From: Virgisporangium ochraceum
GTDB taxonomy: Bacteria; Actinomycetota; Actinomycetes; Mycobacteriales; Micromonosporaceae
Direction: 5' to 3'
Assembly (NCBI RefSeq): GCF_016863655.1
Contig: NZ_BOPH01000129.1
Coordinates: forward strand, 62,001-126,000
Length of the DNA stretch: 64,000 nt
The notes under the pieces were generated by a model. That model saw nothing but the letters and a program-made list of their open reading frames with translations. It ran no database searches and was not told where the DNA came from. Shown piece by piece: positions 25,077-34,203 of the stretch. The first letter of the stretch is position 1. Every line of letters begins with the position of its first letter. Made by a program: the position numbers and the translations under genes.

Positions 25077-25572
25077 CCGCCTCCAAGTCGGCGCGTGCGT
25101 CGACCGGGACGGCGCCGTAGCCGAGCCACCGGCGCACGAAGTCGTCGTGACCGGTGCGGGCGGTGGTCGCGGTGTCACCGACCTGGCCGAAGTCGTTGCC
25201 CCTGCCGGGGCCTGACAGGCGCGCGACGGCGGTGTCGGCGTCGAGGTCGAGGAGGAACACCGCGTCGAACCGGTCCAAGAATTGATGCGCGTTGTCGGCG
25301 CGTCCGCAGACCCAAGCCGCCGGCACACCGGCGGTGGCGGCGTCGGTGAGGACGGCGTCGAGCCGGTCGGGATCCCACCGCCACTCGTGACCGGCCAACC
25401 AGGCCGTATCGGGGTGCGCCGGCCGGGGCACCGGTCGGCCGCTGTGGTCGGTCCAGGAACACAACCGGTCGTCGCCGTCGGCGCTGACCGCCCACTGCCC
25501 GGCGGCCGCCAACCGGCGGGCAACCGTCGACTTGCCCGCTCCCGATACACCGGTCACCAGGAACGCCCGCAC
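25039..25572 (-). CDS. P-loop kinase-like protein
   Basis: A 177-residue protein; GTG 25572 has GGGAGG eight bases upstream. Walker A is GVSGAGKST at residues 8-16, with the adenylate/shikimate-kinase lead-in FLVTGVSGAGKSTVARRLAA. AVFLLDLDADTAVARLSG gives the strand with aspartate, and GRADNAHQFLDRFD the region before it. It looks like a small nucleoside- or aminoglycoside-type P-loop kinase, substrate unknown. It runs leftward between the rightward genes and overlaps the small broken gene at its 3' end. Confidence 0.75.
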   Translation of the reverse strand: MRAFLVTGVSGAGKSTVARRLAAAGQWAVSADGDDRLCSWTDHSGRPVPRPAHPDTAWLAGHEWRWDPDRLDAVLTDAATAGVPAAWVCGRADNAHQFLDRFDAVFLLDLDADTAVARLSGPGRGNDFGQVGDTATTARTGHDDFVRRWLGYGAVPVDARADLEAVIQDLMRRAGRL

Positions 25573-25989
25573 CGGACCAGCCTCCCACCGGCCCGGGACC
25601 GCCGGTCGGCGAACCGCCGAGCAGCGGCACACGCCCGTACCGTGCGGTCCGGTGAGCGGTACCGGACAGTCAAGCCCGGCACCGCCCGGGCGTCGCTACG
25701 GTCCTCGGTCGGGACCGGGCACCGGCGACCCCGTACCGCCTGCGGACCGGTCGGCCGCCGGTTCCCTCGCCGCGGTACCTCAGAACCGACCGGCGCCCGC
25801 GCACCGGTTCTGGTGCGGACCGCAGTCCGGCCAGTTGGGTACCCAACTCGCCCGTTGACAGTCAACCAGCCAGTTGGGCACCCAACCGGCGACAACTGAC
25901 AGAGACGCCGTGGGGCGTGGTTGGGTCGGTTGGGTTCGTCGACGGTACGGCGGGCCGGCAGTTGGGTGCCGGTGGGGCCATGGGTAGGC
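25573..25989. promoter_or_regulatory. Divergent control region with TTGGG operators
   Basis: About 420 bases between the leftward kinase gene and the rightward methylase-partner gene. AGTTGGGTACCCAACT at 25833-25848 is a perfect 16-base palindrome; GTTGGGCACCCAAC at 25873-25886 repeats the site found at 23788; further TTGGG half-sites follow at about 25918-25935 and 25960. This is the densest cluster of the motif in the window and probably the main control region of the element's right half. Confidence 0.65.
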
Positions 25990-26646
25990 GTGAACCCATC
26001 CGACCCCAACCCGCCAGACCCGGCCGATCTCGCGTCGTTCGCCGGCGTCGACGGCGAACCACCCGTGCCGGTGACGGTGTGGCACGTCACCGACCTGCGC
26101 CGCCGCGGCGAGACGCGCAGCGGTGACGAGTTCAGCCCGGCACTGGCCGGGCTGCTCGTCGCCCTATACACCAGGCCCGGCGACACCGTCGTGGCCCTCG
26201 GCCACGACCCCGCCCTTGCCGGCGCCGCCGGTGCGCAGGGCTGCACCTATGTCGCCGTTGACGACCCGGCGGACCTTGCCGACCTCGACGCGGTCGCAGG
26301 CACCGTCCGGCTGATCGTCGTGCCACCGCGGACGACACACCGCATCCGCCACAACACCGCCGCGGCCGTCGACCTGTTCACCGCATGCCGCACCCTCACC
26401 GTCCCGGCCGGCTGCACGATCGTCGCCCTCGCCACCCTGCCCACCGGCGCCACCGCCTACACCGACCTCACACCCCTGCTCATCCCAGCAGCACGCCAGG
26501 CCGGGCTGGAATGGCTGCGGCACATCGTCGCCGTCACCGGCGCCCTGACCGACACACCCGAGTCGACGTGCACACCGGCCGAAGCAGGCGTGAGCATCCA
26601 CGTCGATCTACTCGTGCTAAGCGTCCGGCAGGACACCCATGGCTGA
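25990..26646 (+). CDS. Methylase-partner-like protein of the element
   Basis: About 218 residues from GTG 25990 (an ATG at 25979 is out of frame; an in-frame start also exists at 25921). It has a Rossmann-like pattern: LAGLLVALYTRPGDTVVALG mirrors methyltransferase motif I but with the glycines changed, and later VRLIVVPPRTTHRI and VPAGCTIVALATLPTG follow the strand order of a methyltransferase without an obvious catalytic PPW. It therefore looks like an inactive paralogue of the next gene, with which it overlaps by 8 bases. A broken relative lies at 57881-58257. Confidence 0.6.
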   Translation: MNPSDPNPPDPADLASFAGVDGEPPVPVTVWHVTDLRRRGETRSGDEFSPALAGLLVALYTRPGDTVVALGHDPALAGAAGAQGCTYVAVDDPADLADLDAVAGTVRLIVVPPRTTHRIRHNTAAAVDLFTACRTLTVPAGCTIVALATLPTGATAYTDLTPLLIPAARQAGLEWLRHIVAVTGALTDTPESTCTPAEAGVSIHVDLLVLSVRQDTHG

Positions 26647-27454
26647 CCGGCGCGACGATCCAGTCGACGCGTCGCATCTCACAAACGGCGTGTCGCGGCC
26701 GTCGGTCCTCTCCGTCGGCCGGCGCGGTCTCGCCGCGCAGCGACGGGGACGGTACGTCGCCGGGTCCGCCGGTCACCCCGCCCGGACGGCGCCCGATCTC
26801 GCCGCCACTCTGATCGGGGAGTACACCCGACCCGGGGACGTCGTCCTCGACCCGATGGCCGGAACCGGCACGACCCTGGTCGAGGCCGTCCACGCCGGAC
26901 GCAACGCCGTCGGCGTGGAGATCGAACCCGGGTGGTGCGCCCTCGCCCGGGCGAACCTCGCCCTGGCACGCGGCCAAGGCGCCGCCGGACACGGCCGGGT
27001 CATCCGCGGCGACGCAACCCGCCTACCGGCCGGCGTCCCGGTAGAGCTGCGAGGCCAGGTCGACCTGGTCCTCACGTCGCCGCCGTGGACCTCGACGATG
27101 TCGACCCAGTCCGCGCCCGGCGGCCGGGTCCGGCTTGTGGAGGGCACGACCGCGGTCCTGGCCGGGTGCGTCCCGCTGTTGGCGCCCCGCGGTGTGATCG
27201 TCGTGGTATCCAGGCCATCGCGGCAAAGCCGCACCCTCGTGGACCTGACCGCGGTGGTCGCCGAAGCGGCTGCTGCTGCCGGGCTGGAGCTGGTCGACTG
27301 CCGCCGCGCCATCCACGCCGTTATCCGCGACGACCGGTTCGTCGCGCGACACACGTCCTGGGGGTCGACCGGTGTGTGCGACGGTCGCGCGACGTCGATC
27401 AGCCAGTGCCTGTACGACGACATCACAGTTTTCACGTCGCGAAGGACGCCGTGA
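26639..27454 (+). CDS. DNA methyltransferase (N4-cytosine/N6-adenine type)
   Basis: A 271-residue protein. Motif X/I is GHPARTAPDLAATLIGEYTR then VVLDPMAGTGTTLVEA (residues 46-83, with the AdoMet-binding GTGTT), and the catalytic motif IV is TSPPW at 146-150. The order X-I-IV and the PPW give an amino-methyltransferase that modifies cytosine N4 or adenine N6. There is no restriction gene next to it, so it may be an orphan enzyme protecting or regulating the element. Its stop overlaps the following gene as GTGA. Confidence 0.9.
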   Translation: MADRRDDPVDASHLTNGVSRPSVLSVGRRGLAAQRRGRYVAGSAGHPARTAPDLAATLIGEYTRPGDVVLDPMAGTGTTLVEAVHAGRNAVGVEIEPGWCALARANLALARGQGAAGHGRVIRGDATRLPAGVPVELRGQVDLVLTSPPWTSTMSTQSAPGGRVRLVEGTTAVLAGCVPLLAPRGVIVVVSRPSRQSRTLVDLTAVVAEAAAAAGLELVDCRRAIHAVIRDDRFVARHTSWGSTGVCDGRATSISQCLYDDITVFTSRRTP

Positions 27455-27666
27455 ACCGTCGGTCCGACGATGCCGCCGAGGGCTTCCCCGGCCAGGAAGA
27501 GTCGGGCTATCGTCCCGCGGCTCGGGGCAGGAGGCCCGCACCCGAACCGCCCGCCGTGCGCGTCGAGATCGTGGTCGTCGATGGCCCGGACGGTCGCCAG
27601 CTCCGAGCCACACAGGTGGCGGCGATCCGGAGGGCGTTGCGATGGTTCACCCAGCACAGGTCATGA
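27451..27666 (+). CDS. Small protein between methylase and recombinase
   Basis: A 71-residue protein from GTG 27451, overlapping the methylase stop (GTGA) and overlapping the recombinase start (ATGA). The C-terminal half VRVEIVVVDGPDGRQLRATQ then VAAIRRALRWFTQHRS reads as two strands and a helix. Its position just before a serine recombinase makes a recombination directionality or accessory factor possible, but there is no sequence proof. Confidence 0.6.
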   Translation: MNRRSDDAAEGFPGQEESGYRPAARGRRPAPEPPAVRVEIVVVDGPDGRQLRATQVAAIRRALRWFTQHRS

Positions 27667-29906
27667 CCGGGCCAGCGGAGGAGCAGGTCAGTCTGCTGTC
27701 CTGGCTTCGTGAGGTGGCCGACCAGAACGTTCCGGACGCGTTCGGCCCGGCGGCGGTTCCGGTGGCCTGGGTGGCCCGGACCTCGACCGACGACATGCAG
27801 GACCCCACACTGTCCCTGCCCCGCCAACTCGACTCTGTGCGGCGCGTGCTGCCGGACGGGTTCGTCATCGTCGCCCATTTCTACGACGTGGAGTCCGGCC
27901 GTACTCCGATGGAGATGCGCGGGCGTAGTACCGCCCACCAGCAGTTCGACATTCCGATCCCGCGTGACGGTGGCCTCGCCGACCTGATGGAGGAAGCGAG
28001 GAGACCGGACCGGCGGTTTGTTGCGGTGGTCTGTGAGTCGGTTGAGCGGGTCGCCCGGACGATGTACGGCGGCACCAAGATCGAACACGAGCTTGAGCAG
28101 GCTGGTGTCGCGCTCCTGGCCGCCGATGAGGGCATCGACCGTGCGGCCGTCCCGGCTCTGATGGCGGGGGCGGCGCCGGCGAAGCGGGCCACGCCGACGC
28201 TGACCCGGCGGGTGAAGCAGGCCATCGCCGAGTTCTACGTCCTGAACATGCTCGAACTCTCGTGGGGTGGGCTGAAGGCGCACACCGACCAGGGCTACAA
28301 CATCGGTAAGCCGCCCTACGGCTATCAGGCCGACCGACTGCGCCACCCGGTCAAGGCGCAGGCCGCCCTCGGCAAGGTCAAGCACAGGCTGATCATCGAC
28401 CCGACACGTGGGCCGGTCGTCACGCAGATCTTCCAGTGGCGGGCGCTGGAACGGCTCAGTTACGGCGACATCGCCGAACGCCTCAACGCAGACCCCGACC
28501 GCTATCCACCGCCGGATCCGATTCCGGGCCGGGGGAGGCGGCGGATCGGGGCCTGGACCCAGAGCAACGTCCGTGAGGTTCTCGACTACCCGAAGCACAC
28601 CGGGTACATGGTCTGGAACCGGCGCAAGAACCCGCGTCAGAGTCGCGGGCTACCAGGAAGGGTGAACCCGCCGAGCCAGTGGGTGTGGTCGTCGAGGCCG
28701 ACTCATGAACCTCTGGTGACCCGGGCGCTGTTCGAGGCGGCCTCAACCATCGGCCGGTTCCGCAAGGGCTCTCGTAGCGGCTCCGGCCGGAATCCGAACC
28801 CGATCACCACCCGCACCTATGTCATGCGCTCGTACGTGGTCTGCGATCTGTGCGGGCGGCGCATGTGCGGCCAGATGCGCAAGCACTACACCTACTACCG
28901 GTGCGGAGTCAGCCAGAGCAACCACGGCCACCAGCCCTGGTACGCCACCCACCCGACCAACGTCCTCATCCGTGAAGACCTGATCGTCGAACCCCTCGCG
29001 AGGTTCTTCGCCGAGCGCATCCTCGGCCCCAACCGCGCAGCGCTCCTCGAAGCCGCACAGCCCGACGAGCGTGAGAACCAGCGGCTCCACGCCCTCCACG
29101 CCGAGATCGCCGAACTTCGCCGCCAGCGGGCCAACGTCGCCGAGGAGCTCCAGACCTACCGCCCCACCGGCGACCGAGACGTTGACAGCGCCTGGCGGGA
29201 CACCCTCCGCGGCCAGTTCGCCGCGCTGGTCACCGCAGAACGGACCAAAACCGACCTACTAGCCCAGCTGGTCCGTGAGGACAACAACGATCAGGCAACA
29301 GAATTGATCAACGAGATCCCGCAGTCCAAGATCGACATCACGGCGCTACCAGAGGCCGACCAACGGCAGCTCTACGACGCGTTCCACCTACAGATCCGCT
29401 ACGACGCCCACCACCACGAGCTGATCTTCCGCGTCGCCCTGGACGCCGACACGGCGGAAGCGCTGGCAAGCCTCATACAAGAAGAAGTTTGCGATGCTTC
29501 GCGTGCCCCCGGCAGGAGCCAGAGCAAACCTGGACGGTCAACCAACGCGCCTGACCTGCCGGGTCGACCTGCCGTGACTGATGTGGATGTATCGTCGCCT
29601 GCCGGTGCGCTGCGACCGATGCGGCGATGGGCTAGGGACCGGTTCCGCGGCTACGCGGCGATTAGGTCGACGCCCACTTTCCTAGATCTGCGTCAACCAC
29701 TTGATCGCACCTGGGCCGGCCTGCGGAGCGAGCCGGATCGCGGCGACCAGCAGACGCCCGCTCATTCCGCTGAGCAGGCCACGGGTCACCATCTGCCGGG
29801 CTACAGCCTCGTCGTGTGTGGTGGCGACCTCGGCCATGTCGCCGAAGATGCCGGCTCGCTGTCGTCGCGGCACCCTACCTGCGTATTCCTCAGCCAAGTC
29901 CCATAA
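27663..29906 (+). CDS. Large serine recombinase (integrase) with extended tail
   Basis: A 747-residue frame. The resolvase domain starts VAWVARTSTDDMQDPTLSLP; Ser41 is the nucleophile and DRRFVAVVCESVERVARTMY holds the catalytic arginines. The recombinase domain follows (WGGLKAHTDQGYNIGKPPYG, YGDIAERLNADPDRYPPPDP), then the zinc ribbon CDLCGRRMCG, Y-Y-R-C and a long coiled coil (LHAEIAELRRQRANVAEELQ). Recognisable recombinase sequence ends near 29505. The frame then runs through the attachment-like core at 29511 and on to 29906, 225 bases into the convergent STAND gene, as if the native stop was lost by recombination. Gene starts at ATG 27663, overlapping the previous stop. Confidence 0.9.
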   Translation: MTGPAEEQVSLLSWLREVADQNVPDAFGPAAVPVAWVARTSTDDMQDPTLSLPRQLDSVRRVLPDGFVIVAHFYDVESGRTPMEMRGRSTAHQQFDIPIPRDGGLADLMEEARRPDRRFVAVVCESVERVARTMYGGTKIEHELEQAGVALLAADEGIDRAAVPALMAGAAPAKRATPTLTRRVKQAIAEFYVLNMLELSWGGLKAHTDQGYNIGKPPYGYQADRLRHPVKAQAALGKVKHRLIIDPTRGPVVTQIFQWRALERLSYGDIAERLNADPDRYPPPDPIPGRGRRRIGAWTQSNVREVLDYPKHTGYMVWNRRKNPRQSRGLPGRVNPPSQWVWSSRPTHEPLVTRALFEAASTIGRFRKGSRSGSGRNPNPITTRTYVMRSYVVCDLCGRRMCGQMRKHYTYYRCGVSQSNHGHQPWYATHPTNVLIREDLIVEPLARFFAERILGPNRAALLEAAQPDERENQRLHALHAEIAELRRQRANVAEELQTYRPTGDRDVDSAWRDTLRGQFAALVTAERTKTDLLAQLVREDNNDQATELINEIPQSKIDITALPEADQRQLYDAFHLQIRYDAHHHELIFRVALDADTAEALASLIQEEVCDASRAPGRSQSKPGRSTNAPDLPGRPAVTDVDVSSPAGALRPMRRWARDRFRGYAAIRSTPTFLDLRQPLDRTWAGLRSEPDRGDQQTPAHSAEQATGHHLPGYSLVVCGGDLGHVAEDAGSLSSRHPTCVFLSQVP
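29511..29580 (+). repeat. Attachment-like repeat, copy D (right arm only)
   Basis: Core GGCAGGAGCCAGA at 29511-29523 followed by a right arm that matches copy A at 37451 over about 70 bases (for example CGCCTGACCTGCCG and CCTGCCGTGACTGA). The left side here is the recombinase 3' coding sequence instead of the arm shared by copies A, B and C. That is the structure expected of a recombined attachment site at the element's end. Confidence 0.65.
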
Positions 29907-32900
29907 CCCGGCCTGGGCCGCGGCGCGGGCGAGGGCTCCGGCGTCGGTCTGTCCGGCTGCTTGGGCCTTGAGCAGCCTGGTCGCCTTGTCGACACGCCGA
30001 CTCTTCGCGGCGGCGATGGCCAGGTCCGTCAGGTTTGGACCGGTCACATGCTCGGCGAGCAGGCTGTCGACGATCCGGTCGGCCAGTTCGAGCTCGTCCA
30101 GATTGTAGGCGACCTCGGCGACCTCGACCGCCGCGTCCGGACCGGCCCGGCGGGCGTCCCGCGCCGCCTTGGCGCACAACCGCGCTCCGAGAACCCGACC
30201 GGCCGAATGTTGAGCGAGTAGCAGGACGGCCGCGCAGCGCTCCTCGGCGTCTGCTGTGCGAAAGGCAGCACCGACCGCCAGCCGGAGGGCCGCTGAGGCG
30301 ACCTCCGGCAGCTCCAGCTGGTTCGCGACCTGCGCGGCGTCCGCGAAGATTCCAACGCGTTTGTGTCCGCCATTCAGGTGAGCGGTCTCAGCCAGCACCT
30401 GGCGGAGCACAGCGGCCGGGTCGTCCCTTTCGTCGCCGGGCGTCATCGCTGCCGCCACATCGACCAGCACGCCGAGGCGACGCGCGTCGTCCTTGATTCC
30501 GGCGGCGATCCCGGTCGCGACATCGATATAGCCGATTTCGGCGAACGCCCTAGCCGCCATCGCTAGTGGCGCGAACGGGATCATCGGGTTGTACCGGCAG
30601 CGGCGCAGCAACTCCATTCCCTCATCGACTGCGCCTGACCGGATCGCCTCGTAGACGGCGGTGGCGTCCACGACGTCACGCTCGAAGTTGGACCGGTCGC
30701 TTACCAGCTCGACAGCGTCACGCCAGCGCCCCTCCTGCGCCCACAGCTGACCGATCGCCTCGTGGACACCGAGGCCGACGTTGCGATCCGTCCCAGCGAG
30801 TAGCCGTTTCGAGGTGGTGACGTCACCGGCTCCGGCCATCCCCACCGCGAAGCATCCCGTGATCAGTGCTTGTCGTTGCGGCGATCCGTCGAGTCGGACC
30901 GCGTCGAGCGCTTCGCGCTGGCGCCCGTGCCGCCACATCTCCTCTACCGCCCGGATCAAATCGGCGCCACCACCCCGCACGCTAAGATCCAAGGCGGAGT
31001 TTTGCTCAGCACTCTGCTGCGCGTTCTTCCGCCAGTAATCCTCCGCTGCGTATGCGAACACCGCCGCGCGTGATCCGTGGGCCAGGGCCGCCCCGTGGGC
31101 GAACTCGGCGACCGTGTCGACCCAACTAGTGAGGTGGTCGAGGAAGCGGACGGGATGAGAACGGAAGTTGGCCAGCAGGTGAGCCGCGTCGCGGGAATCG
31201 CCGCGTTCCAGAGCGGCTTTGATCCGGCCTAGGTAGATCCGGTCTGGGTCGCTGCCCGCATAGGAACTGATAGTGGACAGCGCCTGACGTCCGTGCACCG
31301 CTGGCGGCGAGAACACCGAGTGGCCGGCGATCGCGTCATCGAGGTGCCTGCGGCGGATCTGCTCGTCGCTACTCAACTCTTGTCCGGTCAGGCCGCCCAT
31401 CAATGCCTTGGCATGGCTTTGATCGCCGAGGATGACGGCTAGGCTGGCCGCCTCCAATACCACCGACGGCAGCAGATCGTCCGATGATCTCGCGATCAAT
31501 GTCGCGATGGAGTGGTTCAAGCTGGACGCCAAGCTGATCTGGCCGATCCGGTAGGCGCTCAGCCCGAGGCGGGCTGAAAGCCGCACTACGGCTCCCGGCT
31601 CCTCCGGTGGGGGGTCTTCGGTCAGTTCCGCGGCCGCCTCGGCTGCCAGCAGCAGCAGCGTGCGAGCCTGGAGGCGGTCGATGCGCTCGAGTGGCTCTGT
31701 GAGGGCCATCAACGCCTCGGCCCGCCGATCGGGCCGGGTCAATTGCTGAGCTCGCAGTTGCGCATGCTGAAGCTCACCGGCCAGGCCGAAGGCGAGAATC
31801 AGGTCGTGTGGATAGTCGTCGAGGCCGGGCGCAACCTCGCTGAGCCGCAATGCGACGTCGATCAGCGCCGGCCATTCTTCGAGCCGCACGGACCCGGCCG
31901 CCGCGAGCGAGCGTCGTAGTACGTCGGCCGCGCCGGGCAGAGCCCCGGTCTGCCGCTGGTGTTGCTCCAGCCAGAGCGGCGAGGTCACGGTCGCGATCAG
32001 CTTGGCCAACGCTCCGTGAGAGGCGAGCATGACCGGATACTCAGTTACCAGGAAGGCCGGTGTGGTGGTCGGCCAGCCGGACGTTGCGTACTGCTCACCA
32101 AGTCTGATCATCGACTCTCGGTAGTCCTCCGGCGGCGTGGCGCTGCGCGCCAAGACGATCTCGCGCAGGTTCTCATGCGCGAACCAGAGCAATGGAGGTT
32201 CGGTCGACGGCATCGGCACCAGAATCCGCCCGCCGGGCTGTCCGGCAAGTGCTTGGCGAAGCCGGTCGCGATCCGCCGGGTCCATATCGAGCGCCCGGCC
32301 GAGATCGGCTTCGGTCAGCCGGCCGACCGCGGCGACGCATTCGCAGGCGCGCCATGCCGGGCCGCCTTCGTAGTACAGCGCATCCAGGTCGAGCGTGGCC
32401 CGTTCGCGGATCTGCTGTGCGTACGGACTGGGCTGCAGGATGACGTCGTCTCGCGTCTGGTCGCGGCGCAGCGCGTGGTCCGGGCTGACCAGCGTGGTCA
32501 CGTCAGGCGATGGCCGGCTGAACAGCAGGACGGACAACCCCTGCGTTGGCGAGTTCGGCAGGGAGCCCAGCAGGCGCTGCAATTCGCGGCGGCGGGCGAT
32601 CTCGTCGAGGCCGTCGATCAGCAGCAGGATCTGTCGGCCGTCGCTCTGCTGGGCGATGCGGGCGCGGTTAAGGAGATCGTCAAATTCGGCCGCCGGGTCG
32701 GGCGGTCGCGTCTCGTCTAGCAGCGCGGCGACCTGGTCGGCGATCTTGGCGAGTACATCGTCGGCCGAGGTGGGATTGCCGCCCTCGGAGAAGTAGCACA
32801 CCACATCGACATCGGCCGGGGGGTCGACCGCGACGGCGGCGGCGATGGCGCTCTTGCCCGACCATGGTTCGCCGGTCCAGACGGCGTACGGGACGTCGCC

Positions 32901-33731
32901 GGTTATCCATTGACGCAGCCGGTGCAGCTCAGCGTCACGGTCACGCAGCGGCTGATGTGTGCTTGTGACGTTGCGAAGCGTGGTTTTGTAGGGCTGGCGA
33001 TGAGTGACGGGGCAGGCCATGTCAACCTGATGGTCCGCTAGTACCTGCCGGAACCGTTCGATGCTTTCCGGCGGCTCCCGGTAGCTCGTTGCCGGCGAAA
33101 TCTCTCCGCCGAGCAGCGAGCCTAGCGGTAACGCGTCGAAGGTGCGGCCGTCGGACGTGGTGGTGGTGACCACTCCGACCAGACGCCGCTCGAAGTACAG
33201 CGGCGCGCCTGAAATTCCGCGCCAAGCACTTCCTTCGGCGACATAGTTCCCGCTGATGCCGACGGTGATCCGCCCGGTCCGGGCGTTCGCCTCGCGCACC
33301 GTGCCGGTCACGGTCAGCGTGTCGCGAATGGGCCGGCCTTCCGCCAGCCATCTCTCCTGCACCTGCGGATAACCGGTGCAGCTGACGTCCTGTCGCCAAC
33401 GGGGTCGCAGGACGGACCCAGGCGGGGTTCGCAACCGGCCGATACCAGGCGGCCGTACTATCCCAAGTCCGAGACCCGTTACTTCCAGCAGAGCGATGTC
33501 GATCCCGGATGCTTCGGCGGCCCAGACGACCTGCGCTTGCAACCAGGTATCCGCCATGATGCCCCGTCGCACCTCGACGCTTATCAAAGCCGGTGGAACG
33601 ACGTGCCGTGCGGTGAGCACCAGCCGCGGCGCAAGCAAATAACCGCTGCCGTAAGACCACTTGCCCTCCGGCCCGGATGCGGCCAGCACCTCGACATGCT
33701 GGTCGAGCTGGGCACCGTCGGCGGCGGTCAC
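29682..33731 (-). CDS. Trypsin-like protease fused to a STAND NTPase with repeats
   Basis: A 1349-residue protein from GTG 33731. Residues 10-220 are a chymotrypsin-fold protease with a complete triad: LTARHVV (His43), GIDIALLEV (Asp78) and GISGAPLYF (Ser174). Residues 280-540 are a NACHT/STAND ATPase with Walker A GEPWSGKS at 287-294 and Walker B LLLIDGLDEI (Asp373). The remaining 800 residues are helical repeats of TPR/HEAT type that would sense a ligand. The family logic is known from bacterial conflict systems of multicellular actinobacteria: ligand binding drives oligomerisation and activates the protease. It overlaps the upstream trypco2 gene by 4 bases. Confidence 0.88.
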   Translation of the reverse strand: MTAADGAQLDQHVEVLAASGPEGKWSYGSGYLLAPRLVLTARHVVPPALISVEVRRGIMADTWLQAQVVWAAEASGIDIALLEVTGLGLGIVRPPGIGRLRTPPGSVLRPRWRQDVSCTGYPQVQERWLAEGRPIRDTLTVTGTVREANARTGRITVGISGNYVAEGSAWRGISGAPLYFERRLVGVVTTTTSDGRTFDALPLGSLLGGEISPATSYREPPESIERFRQVLADHQVDMACPVTHRQPYKTTLRNVTSTHQPLRDRDAELHRLRQWITGDVPYAVWTGEPWSGKSAIAAAVAVDPPADVDVVCYFSEGGNPTSADDVLAKIADQVAALLDETRPPDPAAEFDDLLNRARIAQQSDGRQILLLIDGLDEIARRRELQRLLGSLPNSPTQGLSVLLFSRPSPDVTTLVSPDHALRRDQTRDDVILQPSPYAQQIRERATLDLDALYYEGGPAWRACECVAAVGRLTEADLGRALDMDPADRDRLRQALAGQPGGRILVPMPSTEPPLLWFAHENLREIVLARSATPPEDYRESMIRLGEQYATSGWPTTTPAFLVTEYPVMLASHGALAKLIATVTSPLWLEQHQRQTGALPGAADVLRRSLAAAGSVRLEEWPALIDVALRLSEVAPGLDDYPHDLILAFGLAGELQHAQLRAQQLTRPDRRAEALMALTEPLERIDRLQARTLLLLAAEAAAELTEDPPPEEPGAVVRLSARLGLSAYRIGQISLASSLNHSIATLIARSSDDLLPSVVLEAASLAVILGDQSHAKALMGGLTGQELSSDEQIRRRHLDDAIAGHSVFSPPAVHGRQALSTISSYAGSDPDRIYLGRIKAALERGDSRDAAHLLANFRSHPVRFLDHLTSWVDTVAEFAHGAALAHGSRAAVFAYAAEDYWRKNAQQSAEQNSALDLSVRGGGADLIRAVEEMWRHGRQREALDAVRLDGSPQRQALITGCFAVGMAGAGDVTTSKRLLAGTDRNVGLGVHEAIGQLWAQEGRWRDAVELVSDRSNFERDVVDATAVYEAIRSGAVDEGMELLRRCRYNPMIPFAPLAMAARAFAEIGYIDVATGIAAGIKDDARRLGVLVDVAAAMTPGDERDDPAAVLRQVLAETAHLNGGHKRVGIFADAAQVANQLELPEVASAALRLAVGAAFRTADAEERCAAVLLLAQHSAGRVLGARLCAKAARDARRAGPDAAVEVAEVAYNLDELELADRIVDSLLAEHVTGPNLTDLAIAAAKSRRVDKATRLLKAQAAGQTDAGALARAAAQAGLWDLAEEYAGRVPRRQRAGIFGDMAEVATTHDEAVARQMVTRGLLSGMSGRLLVAAIRLAPQAGPGAIKWLTQI

Positions 33732-34039
33732 CCCGGACGCCCGGCCACCTCGTCGCTGACCTCGAGGACCGAGCCGTCGGCGAGCCTCGGCGCCAAGGTC
33801 AGTCTGAGCCGCTGGGTGCGGCCGCGCTGGGTGCGGCCGTCGATCCCGGCGTCGACGACCCAGAATTTGATGCCTGCCTTCGCGCCCACGTCGCGGGTCG
33901 AGGCCACCTCGACCTCCAACTCAAGCTGTTCAACCTGCAGGCGAAGCTCGTTGCCGGCACCGGCCTGTTGCGCCTCGGACAACTCGGCGCGAAGGGAGTC
34001 GAGCCACTCGGAAAGCGAGATAGAGAGACGGTCGGACAC
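33728..34039 (-). CDS. Trypco2 (trypsin-co-occurring domain 2) protein
   Basis: A 103-residue protein; GTG 34039 has AGGAGG upstream. It has the trypco2 pattern: an N-terminal helix (LSEWLDSLRAELSEAQQAGA), a strand pair (LRLQVEQLELEVEVASTRDV), KAGIKFWVVDAG, then QRLRLTLAPRLADGS. Trypco domains are named for their association with trypsin-like proteases in NTP-dependent conflict systems, and here the partner protease-NTPase follows directly, overlapping as GTGA. The role is probably an adaptor or regulator of the protease. Confidence 0.85.
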   Translation of the reverse strand: MSDRLSISLSEWLDSLRAELSEAQQAGAGNELRLQVEQLELEVEVASTRDVGAKAGIKFWVVDAGIDGRTQRGRTQRLRLTLAPRLADGSVLEVSDEVAGRPG

Positions 34040-34203
34040 AAGTCCTCCTGCTGGTGGCACCGTACTGGTCACTCTCTGACCACAATCGCAGCACTCACCG
34101 CAGTTTTCGATAGCCAACCCACTGTCAGCGTTATGACACCTTCAGTGTCTGGACAATCAGGTCGGCGTAGGGATGGTGTAGACCGTGTCGATACGGAGCC
34201 GCC
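34040..34203. promoter_or_regulatory. Divergent promoter region of the conflict module
   Basis: The 164 bases separate the leftward trypco2-protease pair from the rightward NB-ARC gene. GACAC at 34135-34139 and GTGTC at 34145-34149 form a small inverted repeat that could be an operator. A shared divergent promoter would co-regulate both arms. Confidence 0.4.
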
